In this document: piece by piece, positions 10,201 through 17,706 of the stretch
Numbering within the stretch: the first letter of the stretch is position 1
How the letters are laid out: every line of letters starts with the position of its first letter
DNA from: JANJTY01 sp038257155
Lineage (GTDB): Bacteria; Pseudomonadota; Gammaproteobacteria; Xanthomonadales; Xanthomonadaceae
Direction of reading: 5' to 3'
Assembly: GCA_038257155.1 (NCBI GenBank)
Contig: JBBSJP010000020.1
Span: 9,114-73,113 of the forward strand
Length of the DNA: 64,000 nucleotides
The notes under the pieces: model-generated
Told to the model about the DNA's origin: nothing
What the model saw: the letters and a program-made list of their open reading frames with translations, nothing else
The model's database searches: none
Translations under genes and position numbers: made by a program

Positions 10201-10279
10201 CGCACCACTGCCGCTCGGTGAAGCCAAGGTAGGCTCGCTGCGCTACGGGGCGCAGTTCCGCAAGGGAACGAAAGCATGA
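7256..10279 (+). CDS. soeA: Molybdopterin oxidoreductase, SoeA-like catalytic subunit
   Basis: 1007 residues of the DMSO-reductase family. The N-terminus carries the Fe4S4 ligands C21, C24, C28 and C56 (...GVLCAKGSAG), followed by the molybdopterin-binding regions and a C-terminal molydop-binding domain. There is no twin-arginine signal, so the protein should stay on the cytoplasmic side, unlike PhsA, PsrA or DmsA. This, plus the downstream 4x[4Fe-4S] and DmsC-like subunits, fits the sulfite dehydrogenase SoeABC, which oxidises sulfite to sulfate and feeds the quinone pool. Residues ~293-325 are encoded by an inserted palindromic repeat in frame. The exact substrate is inferred. The stop overlaps the next start (ATGA). 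Confidence 0.8.
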   Translation: MAEPTLDLSVSPGDEVKTTTCYMCACRCGIKVWLKDGQIRYIQGNPKHPVNRGVLCAKGSAGIMQHYSPARLSKPLKRVGPRGSGEFVEIEWEEALATATQWLGDIRQRNPDELAFFTGRDQSQALTGWWAQAFGTVNYAAHGGFCSVNMAAGGLYSIGGSFWEFGEPDWDHTRLLLLWGVAEDHDSNPIKLGLGKLKQRGARVVAINPVRSGYGAIADEWIGIRPGTDGLLAFALIHELLRTQRIDLDYLVRYANAHWLVIRDPGGAQDGMFARDAEGRVLCAVRGVSASPAPHPNPSPEGRGAQSQATAGLPSPLGRGVGGEGQISPDLIASIEPSGQASLAGEGSRSCFAPADSINISPLIVGEYTLPDGCTAVPVFQLIVERYSDPQYTPEAVAERCGIEATRIRALARELAETAFDSGLELPIAWTDAWGREHASMPGRPVAMHAMRGISAHSNGFHTCRALHLLQMLLGAVDAPGSFRYQPPFPKPIPPPNRPGRTRGADGKLDAPPLGFVHAPEDLVVDENGQPRRIDHAYSWAYPMAAHGMLHSVIRNAWAGDPYRIDTLLMFMANMSWNSAMNTSETMHWLTDTDESGAYRIPHIIYSDAYASEMVAYADLVLPDTTYLERHDCISFLDRPISDADGAADAIRHPVLAPDRDVRGFQSVLLDLGARLKLPGLVDESGAPLYRDYADYIVRHERAPGIGLLAGWRGDGTLQGKGAANPQQLDRYIENDSFWRREIPEHARYFKMANRGYLDWAGAMGFLPTPAGAAGPEPIVLQLYSEHLQRFRLAAQGHGKAQPPEADRDRVQRYFDPLPFWYAPFEQAEVDGARFPLHAITQRPMFMYHAWGSQNAWLRQIATRNYLYLHPDTAARYDIADEDWAEVESHHGTIRVQCRLASNVQPDTVWTWNAIGKRRGAWKLAKDAPEGAQGFLLNHLISDRLPQSAYANADPVTGQAAWFDLRVAIRRVDAQLESSPQFAPLPLGEAKVGSLRYGAQFRKGTKA
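8133..8230. repeat. REPIN-like palindromic pair inside soeA
   Basis: Two inverted copies of the core CCCCTCACCCCAACCCCTC with an adjoining CTCTCCC/GGGAGAG hairpin, separated by about 23 bp. The orientation of the pair is reversed relative to the other five copies in this window. It is read through without a stop and encodes peptides such as PHPNPSPEGRG. A partial third copy (cgcgggagagggga) lies near 8285. Confidence 0.9.
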
Positions 10280-11118
10280 CCATGCTGCCGCCACCGTCGA
10301 GCAAGAAGCTTGGCCTGGTCATCGATCTGGACACCTGCGTCGGCTGTCACGCCTGCGCGGTGGCCTGCAAGCAATGGAACAGCGGTGGCATGGTGGCGCC
10401 GCTGACCGATCAGCAGCCGTACGGAAAAGAGCCGCTCGGCGTGTGGCTCAATCGGGTGCACAGCTATGAAGTGGATCTCTCCCCTCTCCCTGTGGGAGAG
10501 GGGCTAGGGGAGAGGGTGCGAGGTGAGGGAGACTCTGGGCGAGCATCGGACCCTCACCCCAACCCCTCTCCCAACGGGAGAGGGGCTAAGAACAGCGCCC
10601 CGCTTACCCTGCATTTCCCGCGCTCCTGCCTGCACTGCGAAAACGCCGCCTGCGTGACGGTCTGTCCAACTGGCGCCAGCTACAAGCGTGCCGAGGACGG
10701 CATCGTGCTGGTCGATGAATCCAAGTGCATCGGCTGCAAGCTCTGCTCCTGGGCCTGTCCTTACGGTGCGCGTGAGTACGACGCGGTCGAGGGCGTCATG
10801 AAGAAATGCACGCTCTGCGTCGATCGCATCTACAACGAACACCTCGACCAGGAAGAACGCGTGCCGGCCTGCGTGCAGGCCTGTCCCACGCGCGCACGGC
10901 ATTTCGGTGACTTGGGCGATGCCGATTCGGCGGTGTCGAAACTGGTGGCCGAGCGCGATGGCCTTGGCCTGCTGCCCGAGCTGGGCTATCGCCCGGTCAA
11001 CCGCTACCTGCCGCCGCGCGCACGGCGCGGCAGTCCCGCTGCGGCGCCTGATGATGGCTTCGATGCGGCCACCGCGCCACCCCTGCTGCGCTGGCTCGAC
11101 AAGATCCTTTCACGCTGA
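10276..11118 (+). CDS. soeB: 4x[4Fe-4S] ferredoxin subunit, SoeB-like
   Basis: 280 residues, the electron-transfer subunit. Four ferredoxin-type Cys clusters are readable: C21-x2-C-x2-C-x3-C (CVGCHACAVAC), CLHCENAACVTVC, CIGCKLCSWAC and KKCTLC...CVQAC. This is the DmsB/NrfC/SoeB pattern that passes electrons from the Mo subunit to the membrane anchor. Translation is coupled to soeA by an ATGA overlap. Residues ~69-104 (LSPLPVGEG...PNPSPNGRGA) come from a palindromic repeat inserted in frame between the first and second clusters, making the protein longer than usual. Confidence 0.85.
   Translation: MTMLPPPSSKKLGLVIDLDTCVGCHACAVACKQWNSGGMVAPLTDQQPYGKEPLGVWLNRVHSYEVDLSPLPVGEGLGERVRGEGDSGRASDPHPNPSPNGRGAKNSAPLTLHFPRSCLHCENAACVTVCPTGASYKRAEDGIVLVDESKCIGCKLCSWACPYGAREYDAVEGVMKKCTLCVDRIYNEHLDQEERVPACVQACPTRARHFGDLGDADSAVSKLVAERDGLGLLPELGYRPVNRYLPPRARRGSPAAAPDDGFDAATAPPLLRWLDKILSR
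10481..10587. repeat. REPIN-like palindromic pair inside soeB
   Basis: The left half is a CCCCTCTCCC...GGGAGAGGGG hairpin, followed by a ~30-bp spacer and a right half CCTCACCCCAACCCCTCTC with its own hairpin. It lies in frame within soeB with no stop codon. Confidence 0.9.
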
Positions 11119-11119
11119 C

Positions 11120-12043
11120 ATGCATCCTGCCTTCTCGGTCATCTTCTTCACCACGCTGTCGGGTCTCGGCTACGGCCTGCTGTTCTGGATCGGGCTGCAG
11201 GCGCTGCTGCTGCCCGACAAGCTGCACGGGGACCTGGCACTGATCGGCATCGTGCTCGGTCTCGTGCTGAGCAGCATTGGCCTGCTCAGTTCGCTGGCGC
11301 ATCTCGGCCGACCGGAGCGCGCCTGGCGGTCTTTCAGCCAATGGCGCAGTTCGTGGCTGTCGCGCGAGGGTGTGCTGGCCATCGTGGTGGTGCCGGCGGC
11401 GATGCTGCTGGGCGGGTTGCTGCTGAAGGGTGAAACGGGCTGGCTGATGCGCGTCAGTGGGTTGGCGCTCGCTGCGCTGACGCTGCTCACGGTGGCCTGC
11501 ACTGCAATGATCTATGCCTCGCTCAAGCCAATTCCCGCCTGGAGGCATGCCCTGGTGCTGCCGGTCTACATGGCGTTTGCCCTGCTCTCCGGCGCGCTGG
11601 CCTGCACCGCGCTGCAAGCCGAGCGCGCGCCGCCGCTGCTGATGTTGTCCTTGGCACTGGGACTGTTCGTGCTGCTCGCCATGAAGCTCGCCTACTGGCG
11701 CGCAATCGATGCGCAGCGACTACCCGACGCAGCCAGCGCAGTCGGCCTGCCGGCCGGTTCGCAGGTCGGACGATTCGAAGCGCCACAAACGGAAGGCTCG
11801 TACATCACCCGCGAGATGGTGTTTGCCCTGGCGCGCCGCCATCGCACCCGTCTGCGACTGCTGGCCGCACTGATGATCTTCGTAGCGCCGCTGTTCGGCC
11901 TGGCCTTGGCCTGGCTGCTGCGCGAGTCCGATGCGCGCTACGGATTCGCGCTTGCCGCGGTGCTGCTGTGGCTGGGTGCGCTGCTCGAGCGTTGGCTGTT
12001 CTTTGCCGAGGCCCGCCATGTGGTCTCCGTGTACTATCCCTAG
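11120..12043 (+). CDS. soeC: DmsC/SoeC-like membrane anchor
   Basis: 307 residues, hydrophobic throughout, about eight predicted membrane segments, beginning MHPAFSVIFFTTLSG, typical of DmsC-type anchors. It binds the Fe-S subunit to the membrane and passes electrons to or from quinone. ATG 11120 is chosen because it lies one base after the soeB stop (TGACATG) and the upstream frame is antisense-like. Third gene of the operon. Confidence 0.82.
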   Translation: MHPAFSVIFFTTLSGLGYGLLFWIGLQALLLPDKLHGDLALIGIVLGLVLSSIGLLSSLAHLGRPERAWRSFSQWRSSWLSREGVLAIVVVPAAMLLGGLLLKGETGWLMRVSGLALAALTLLTVACTAMIYASLKPIPAWRHALVLPVYMAFALLSGALACTALQAERAPPLLMLSLALGLFVLLAMKLAYWRAIDAQRLPDAASAVGLPAGSQVGRFEAPQTEGSYITREMVFALARRHRTRLRLLAALMIFVAPLFGLALAWLLRESDARYGFALAAVLLWLGALLERWLFFAEARHVVSVYYP

Positions 12044-12074
12044 GCTTTCGCAGCAGCGATCCAGCACGGGCACG

Positions 12075-13976
12075 ATGCTCACACCTTCCAGTCACCGATT
12101 TCCGCACCGCGCCGCAGGCGCCGGTTTGCTCGCACTCGCCGCAGGCTGCTTGCTCGGTGCCTGCCAGACCATGACGCCGCGCTCCGACGCTGCCGCACAG
12201 GCTGAGCCCTTTGCGCTGCGCATCCTGCATATCAACGACCAGCACTCGCGCCTGGCACCCGATAGCGGCCGCAGCCTGATCTTGGATGGCGAGCCACTGC
12301 AGGTCAGCTTTGGCGGCTATCCGCGCCTCGTCACCGCATTGCGCCATTTCGAGGCCGAAGCCGAGCACGTGCTGAAGCTGCATGCGGGAGACGCCATCAC
12401 CGGCGATCTCTACTACACCCTGTTCCAGGGCGAGGCCGATGCCGATCTGATGAACCAGGTCTGTTTCGATGCCTTCGTGGTGGGAAATCATGAGTTCGAT
12501 TTCGGTGACCACGGCCTGCAGCGATTTCTGGACTTTCTCAGCAAGCGCACCTGGCCCTGCGACACGCCCGCGCTGGGAGCGAATGTGGTTCCGAAGGTCG
12601 GCGTTTCGCCGCTGGCGCGCTTCTCCCCGCAGGATTATCTGCTGCCATCCGTGGTGCTGGAACGTGGCGGTCGGCGCATCGGCATCGTCGGCATCGATGT
12701 GGCGGGCAAGACCATGTCCTCATCCAGTCCTGATGCGGGAACGGTGCTGCTCGATGAGGCGGCAACGGCGCAGGCCGAGATCGATGCGCTGCGCGCTGCG
12801 GGCGTCGAGATCATTATCCTGCTCAGCCACATCGGTTATCGCGGCGACCTTGAACTCGCTGCTGCGCTGCATGGCGTCGACCTGATCGTGGGTGGTGATT
12901 CGCACAGCCTGCTGGGCACCGAGTTCGCTGCCTTTGGCCTGTCCCCGGAAGGCCCGTATCCGACCGAGTTGCGTAATGCCGACGACGAACCGGTCTGCGT
13001 TGTGCAGGCCTGGCAGTACACCTGGGCGCTGGGCGTGCTGGACGCGCGCTTCGATGCCGACGGTCGCGTGCTCGATTGCGGAGGCCGCACGGTGCTCTTG
13101 CTGGGCGATGACCTGCGCCGCAACGACGCCGCGCTGCAGGGCGAGGCGCTGGCGGTGGCCAATGCCAGTCTCGCTGCCAGCCCGCTGCTGGGCCAGTTCG
13201 CCTCCGATCCCAAAACCGAGCGGGTGCTGGACGCCTATCGCGCCAAGATCGACAGCTTCGCCAACGAAGCCATTGCCACGGTGCCGGCGCGGCTCTGCCT
13301 GCGTCGCGCGCCGGGCAGTCATGATCGCAATCGCGACGGTGCACCCGGCTGCGCCGAGTCCACCGACGTGCAGGGTGGTCATGCACAGGCGCTGGTGGCC
13401 GAAGCCATGCTCGCCCAGGGACAACGCTATGGCGGCGCTGATATCGCGCTGCAGAACGGCGGCGGCGTACGCAACGGCCTGGCGCAGGGCCCGTTCACGG
13501 TGGGCGACGCCTATCTCGCACTGCCGTTCAAGAACACCCTGGTGCGACTGGAGCTGACCGGCGCCGAGGTCAAGGCGGTGCTGGAAGATGCCGCTGACTA
13601 TTTCGCGAGCAATATTGGCGCCAACACCGGTGCCTGGCCCTATGCCGCCGGGCTGCGCTGGCAGGCCGACCTCACCCGCAGCAAGGCACAGGGGCGACTG
13701 CAGGCCCTGGAGTTCTGGAATGGCCAGGCCTGGGAAGCGCTCGACCCGGCGCGCACCTACCACGTGATCACCAACGACTACCTGGCCACCGGGCGCGACG
13801 GATACGACACGCTGGCGACGATCGATGCGAATCGCCGGCAGGACACCTTTCTCGACTACGCCCAGGTCCTGGTCGACTACGCGCGTGAGGAAAGCCAGTT
13901 GCGCCGACCCGATCCCGCGCGCGCCAGTACCCAACGCTTCCGCGATCTCGACGGTCGCATCTACCGGCTGCGCTGA
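12075..13976 (+). CDS. Lipoprotein 5'-nucleotidase (UshA/NadN-like)
   Basis: 633 residues. Lipoprotein signal with lipobox LLGAC (Cys30). The metallophosphatase domain shows ILHINDQHS, GDAITGDLYY, VGNHEFDFG, LSHIGYRGD and GGDSHS, the dinuclear-metal ligands of the family. The C-terminal 5'-nucleotidase domain shows QNGGGVRNGLAQGPFTVG and the substrate-stacking region. Family members hydrolyse nucleotides, NAD or UDP-sugars in the periplasm; which one here is not decided by sequence. ATG 12075 is preferred because the signal peptide starts there; it lies 31 bp after soeC. Confidence 0.88.
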   Translation: MLTPSSHRFPHRAAGAGLLALAAGCLLGACQTMTPRSDAAAQAEPFALRILHINDQHSRLAPDSGRSLILDGEPLQVSFGGYPRLVTALRHFEAEAEHVLKLHAGDAITGDLYYTLFQGEADADLMNQVCFDAFVVGNHEFDFGDHGLQRFLDFLSKRTWPCDTPALGANVVPKVGVSPLARFSPQDYLLPSVVLERGGRRIGIVGIDVAGKTMSSSSPDAGTVLLDEAATAQAEIDALRAAGVEIIILLSHIGYRGDLELAAALHGVDLIVGGDSHSLLGTEFAAFGLSPEGPYPTELRNADDEPVCVVQAWQYTWALGVLDARFDADGRVLDCGGRTVLLLGDDLRRNDAALQGEALAVANASLAASPLLGQFASDPKTERVLDAYRAKIDSFANEAIATVPARLCLRRAPGSHDRNRDGAPGCAESTDVQGGHAQALVAEAMLAQGQRYGGADIALQNGGGVRNGLAQGPFTVGDAYLALPFKNTLVRLELTGAEVKAVLEDAADYFASNIGANTGAWPYAAGLRWQADLTRSKAQGRLQALEFWNGQAWEALDPARTYHVITNDYLATGRDGYDTLATIDANRRQDTFLDYAQVLVDYAREESQLRRPDPARASTQRFRDLDGRIYRLR

Positions 13977-13978
13977 GA

Positions 13979-14277
13979 TTCAACCTAGATTCCGCAGTTG
14001 ACCGCTCTGCGCTTCGCCCAAGGGATCGATGTGTTTGAAATTTGCCTGCCTTTCCTACCTCTTCCGAAAGGTGAGGGCCGCTACGCACCCGATAGCACGC
14101 CTGGACGGCCGCCTGGCTGCGTCGTTCGGCCGCTTCGCGGCAACGGCTGCTGCGCAGCCTGCGCCTTCGCTGCGCTCGGTTCTCCTTGCAGGTGTCCAAC
14201 CTGCGCGTCGTCGCGCCTTGCCAGTCAACCGGCCAAGCGCACTCTCGGGCACGTCCAACTGCGGAATCTAGGTTCAA
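13979..14277. mobile_element. MITE-like element with 22-bp terminal inverted repeats
   Basis: Left arm 13979-14000 (ttcaacctagattccgcagt...) and right arm 14256-14277 are inverted repeats matching at 21 of 22 positions. The 255-bp interior has no gene but contains GC palindromes. No clear target duplication is visible. It starts three bases after the nucleotidase stop, and its last base is the A of the next gene's ATG. Confidence 0.65.
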
Positions 14278-15170
14278 TGCACATCCGGATTGGCCTCGCA
14301 GCCTTCGCTTTGCTGATGCCCCCACTGCTCGCCATGGCGAGTGACGACGTGCTGATCTATCGCTGCACCGATGCGCATGGGCACGACACCTATCAGGACG
14401 CGCCTTGCCCCATCAACAGCTTCGAGCACGTGATCCGCATGCAGCGCCCGGTCGATTCGCCCATTCCGGCTGCGCCCCCCGCGCCCGCATTACCAGCCGC
14501 GCCGCCGTCCGAGCCGCCCGGCGACGAGTCCGAGCCCGATGCCACGCTCCAGACCCCGCCAGAGACTGAGAAGGAACCGGTAACGTTCTCCTTGCCGCCG
14601 TGGGAAACCGAGGCATCCGAAGACGCCGTCGCACCGCCGCCACGCGGCTATTCACTGCCACCCTGGGAGACCGAGGAAGGCGAAAAGCAGGCAGGGACCG
14701 AGCCCGCCGAACCGGTTTCCGACCTGGCCGCCAAGGCGCGCGAGCGCGGGTTCTCCTTGCCGCCGTGGGAAACCGAGGCCGGCGTGAAACCACAGGCCGA
14801 AGCCAGCGAATCGCCAGCGATCAAGCTCAGGCCTACATTACGGCCCAGCCCGCCGCGGCTGTGGCGCTGCCGTGGCCTGGACCGCAAGGCCTATGTCAGC
14901 ACCACGGCCACGCCGCCGCCCAAGTGCATTCCCTTGAGTGAGCTCGCGATTGATTTGTCGGCACTGCCAGAAGACCAGCGCGACGGCTGCCGCGATGTGC
15001 ACGATGCCTGCGACCCGCTGGACGATGTCGCTGCCTGCACTCACTACGAGGAGCTGAGAAGTCGCGCAGCGCTGGCTGCAGGCGACGTGCCGCTGACCGC
15101 CGTGCCGGAGCTGCGAACCGAGTTCCTGCGCCTCGACGAGATCTGGAAGCAGAGCTGCAGCCCGGAGTAG
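14277..15170 (+). CDS. DUF4124 periplasmic protein with SLPPWETE repeats
   Basis: 297 residues. Signal peptide (cleavage near LAMA-SDD), then a DUF4124 domain (VLIYRCTDAHGHDTYQDAPC), a common periplasmic envelope domain of unknown function. A Pro/Glu-rich middle contains three near-identical nonamers, FSLPPWETE, YSLPPWETE and FSLPPWETE, about 26 and 37 residues apart. The C-terminal part has several Cys (CRDVHDACDPLDDVAACTHYEEL). The ATG lies at the edge of the MITE-like element, so the native promoter has been displaced or supplied by that element. Confidence 0.8.
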   Translation: MHIRIGLAAFALLMPPLLAMASDDVLIYRCTDAHGHDTYQDAPCPINSFEHVIRMQRPVDSPIPAAPPAPALPAAPPSEPPGDESEPDATLQTPPETEKEPVTFSLPPWETEASEDAVAPPPRGYSLPPWETEEGEKQAGTEPAEPVSDLAAKARERGFSLPPWETEAGVKPQAEASESPAIKLRPTLRPSPPRLWRCRGLDRKAYVSTTATPPPKCIPLSELAIDLSALPEDQRDGCRDVHDACDPLDDVAACTHYEELRSRAALAAGDVPLTAVPELRTEFLRLDEIWKQSCSPE

Positions 15171-15312
15171 GGTGCGCTTGCCTCAATTGCCTGGACCGGT
15201 CAGGAATTTGCCAAGCTGGCAACACTTTTCACAATCCGGTGCTCACGCGCGGCGGCCACACGTGGCATGCTTGCCCTGCCGATGAGCCAGGCTACTGGCG
15301 GACAGTGGGGCA

Positions 15313-17382
15313 ATGAAAACGAACCAGCCGAATCAGCCGATGCGCTTGTTCATGGTGCTGGCCATGCTGTTGTCGGCGTGCTTTGCGCAGGCGTCGGTGC
15401 CGAACTCGGAACCTGACGAGATTGCCGCGCTGCGCAGCAGCGAATCACGCTCCGCCGAGGACCTGCGCCAGCAGGCGATCGTGCTGCGCGATGGCAACAC
15501 CGATCGGGTCTTTCGCGCCTGGGCCAATCTTGCCCTGGCCGAGTTCGAGAACGACCTGGAAAACGCCGACGTCTCGCTGGGCCTTCTCGACCAGGTGCTC
15601 GCCGAGGCGAAGGCACTGAATCTGATGGACCTGCAGTTCGAGATCCTCGGGCGACAGGCCACCATCATGGTCAATCGCGGTCGCTCGGCCGAGACCGACG
15701 TGGTGCTGAATGCGGCCAAGGTTCTGGTGGACGCCACGGGACATCCAGCCTGGCGGGCACGCTGGCTGCACAATCGGGGCGTGCTGGAACGCAAGCTGGG
15801 GCGTTTCGATTCGGCCGAAGACTATTTCCAGCAATCGCTCGCGCTACTGCGAGAACTTGACGACGACCTTGGCGTTGCCCGCGAGCTGAATTCGATCGGC
15901 ATGCTGCATGGGCGCACGGGCCGCTTCTCCGATGCCATGCTGGTACACAAGGAAGCCCTGGAGCTGGCGCGCAGGGCGGCAGATCCAGGCGAGATCGCGC
16001 GCAGCCTGCGCCTGCTGGGCGTATTGCATCGCAATCTGGATGACGAGGAACTCGGTAGTCGCTATCTGCGCGAGGCGCTGGAATACGTCGAGGAACGCAA
16101 CACACGCGAGGCCATTACCCTGCTGGGTGAACTGACCAAGTCCTTGCTGCTGCTGGGACGACTCGACGAAGCCGAGGCCAGCGCAACCCAGGCAGCCCGT
16201 TTGGCAGAAGATTCCGGCAGTCCACCCAACCGGGTGAGTGCCTATACCCGCATGGCCGAAGTGCGGCTGGAGCAGGGCAGGCTCGATGAAGCAATGCAGT
16301 GGACCGAACGCGCCTTCGAGTCGTTCAATGCGGTGGCAATACGTGACCAGATCCTGCTGCGCCTGACGCGCGCCCAGGTGCTTGCCGCGCGCGGCGAGTC
16401 TGGCGAGGCACTCACCGAAGCCAGCACCGTGCTGGAATCCACGCGCAAAGTTGGCGATCGAATCCTTGAACGTACCGCCTTGCGTCTGCTGGCTGATCAA
16501 CAGCTGCTGACTGGTGACGCGGCCAATGCCTTTGTCACCCTCAATGCGTATCAGGCGCTGGACAGGGAGCTGGCCATTGACCTCGCGGCGCGCCGTATCG
16601 CGATGCTGGAGGGTAGCCTGGAAAGCGAGCGCATCCAGGCCGAACGGGTATTGCTGGAACGCGACAACGCCATCCAGTCACTCACGCTCAACCGACAACG
16701 CTGGATGGGTGCCGGCCTGGTAATTGGTCTGATCGCGCTGGTGATGCTGGCGGCCCTGCTCTACACCCGCTTCCGCGTGGCAGAACAAAGCAACCGACAG
16801 CTCTCTGATAGTCGAGATGAACTGGCCAAACTGCACCGCGCCCTGGTCGACAGTTCCATCGAGCTTGAGCGAGTGGCGCACAGCGACGCCCTGACTGGCC
16901 TTGCCAATCGCCACGCCTTGGCCAAGGAGCTGGACAAGCGTCTCGCCCAGGCGCAGGCCGCGGGAAGCCCGCTCAGTGTGCTGATCCTGGATGTTGACCT
17001 GTTCAAGCAGATCAATGACCGGCACGGGCATCTCGCCGGTGATGCGGTATTACGTGAGATCGCGATCCGCCTGCGCAATGCATTGCGCGGCGACTCGGCC
17101 ATTGGTCGCTGGGGTGGGGAAGAATTCATCGCCGTGCTCAGCGACTGCGACCAGTCCAACGCCGTGGCCGCTGCCACTCGCCTGTGCACCGTTGTTTCCA
17201 CGCAGCCCGTGTACTTCGAAGGCCGCGACATACCCGTAACCGCCAGCACCGGCGTCGCCACGAGCCTGTTCCCGCACCCCGGCAGCATCGATCCGCTGAT
17301 CGCGACTGCCGACGACGCGCTGTATCGCGCCAAGCATGCGGGGCGGAACCGCAGTGAGGGCACATTGGTTGGAGGCGCGTAG
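15313..17382 (+). CDS. TPR-containing membrane diguanylate cyclase
   Basis: 689 residues. Signal peptide, then about 400 residues of tetratricopeptide-like helical repeats predicted in the periplasm, one transmembrane segment (~464-486), a short coiled coil and a GGDEF domain with the active motif GGEEF (601-605) preceded by DALTGLANR and ILDVDLFKQINDRHGH. It should make cyclic di-GMP from two GTP. The position of the inhibitory I-site reads RGDS, not RxxD, so product inhibition may be lost. Domain order (sensor TPR-TM-GGDEF) is common in Lysobacterales. Confidence 0.88.
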   Translation: MKTNQPNQPMRLFMVLAMLLSACFAQASVPNSEPDEIAALRSSESRSAEDLRQQAIVLRDGNTDRVFRAWANLALAEFENDLENADVSLGLLDQVLAEAKALNLMDLQFEILGRQATIMVNRGRSAETDVVLNAAKVLVDATGHPAWRARWLHNRGVLERKLGRFDSAEDYFQQSLALLRELDDDLGVARELNSIGMLHGRTGRFSDAMLVHKEALELARRAADPGEIARSLRLLGVLHRNLDDEELGSRYLREALEYVEERNTREAITLLGELTKSLLLLGRLDEAEASATQAARLAEDSGSPPNRVSAYTRMAEVRLEQGRLDEAMQWTERAFESFNAVAIRDQILLRLTRAQVLAARGESGEALTEASTVLESTRKVGDRILERTALRLLADQQLLTGDAANAFVTLNAYQALDRELAIDLAARRIAMLEGSLESERIQAERVLLERDNAIQSLTLNRQRWMGAGLVIGLIALVMLAALLYTRFRVAEQSNRQLSDSRDELAKLHRALVDSSIELERVAHSDALTGLANRHALAKELDKRLAQAQAAGSPLSVLILDVDLFKQINDRHGHLAGDAVLREIAIRLRNALRGDSAIGRWGGEEFIAVLSDCDQSNAVAAATRLCTVVSTQPVYFEGRDIPVTASTGVATSLFPHPGSIDPLIATADDALYRAKHAGRNRSEGTLVGGA

Positions 17383-17706
17383 CGCAAACAACATCGGTCA
17401 TTGTTGGGCCGGGTGAACTCGCTGGACCAGTGCGCTTGTGCTGGGTCATTCGGAAGGCGCGGCGTCGGCGTACAGACTTCTGGAGCGGGTTACATGTTAG
17501 GTTCGAACGCACCACTCCCGGTTTCAGGCCGGCAGGTGCGGCGCCACGCCTCATGATCCCCATGCTCAGGGGGGTCGAGCTCCAGCACTGGCGGGCATTC
17601 TTGATGCATTTCGAGTCTGCATTTCGCTCCGCGAACTTCAGGCCTGTAGCTCTTTTCTCCCGAGCTCTACAACGGGCCCACCCCTGGCCCGACAGGAAAC
17701 ACGTTC
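17383..17706. other. Intergenic region, no gene seen
   Basis: 324 bp between the GGDEF gene and the secreted peptidase. No convincing frame on either strand. A GTTCGAAC stretch (17501) resembles a tRNA T-loop but has no matching acceptor or anticodon arm. The promoter of the peptidase is probably here. Confidence 0.4.

Noticed and set aside
8498..10294. 598-residue frame antisense to soeA
   Set aside because: Shadow of a GC-rich gene; no domain, no start context, and the plus strand encodes a clear molybdoenzyme.
17490..17525. tRNA-like GGTTCGAACGC
   Set aside because: No acceptor stem, D-arm or anticodon arm of correct length could be paired around it.
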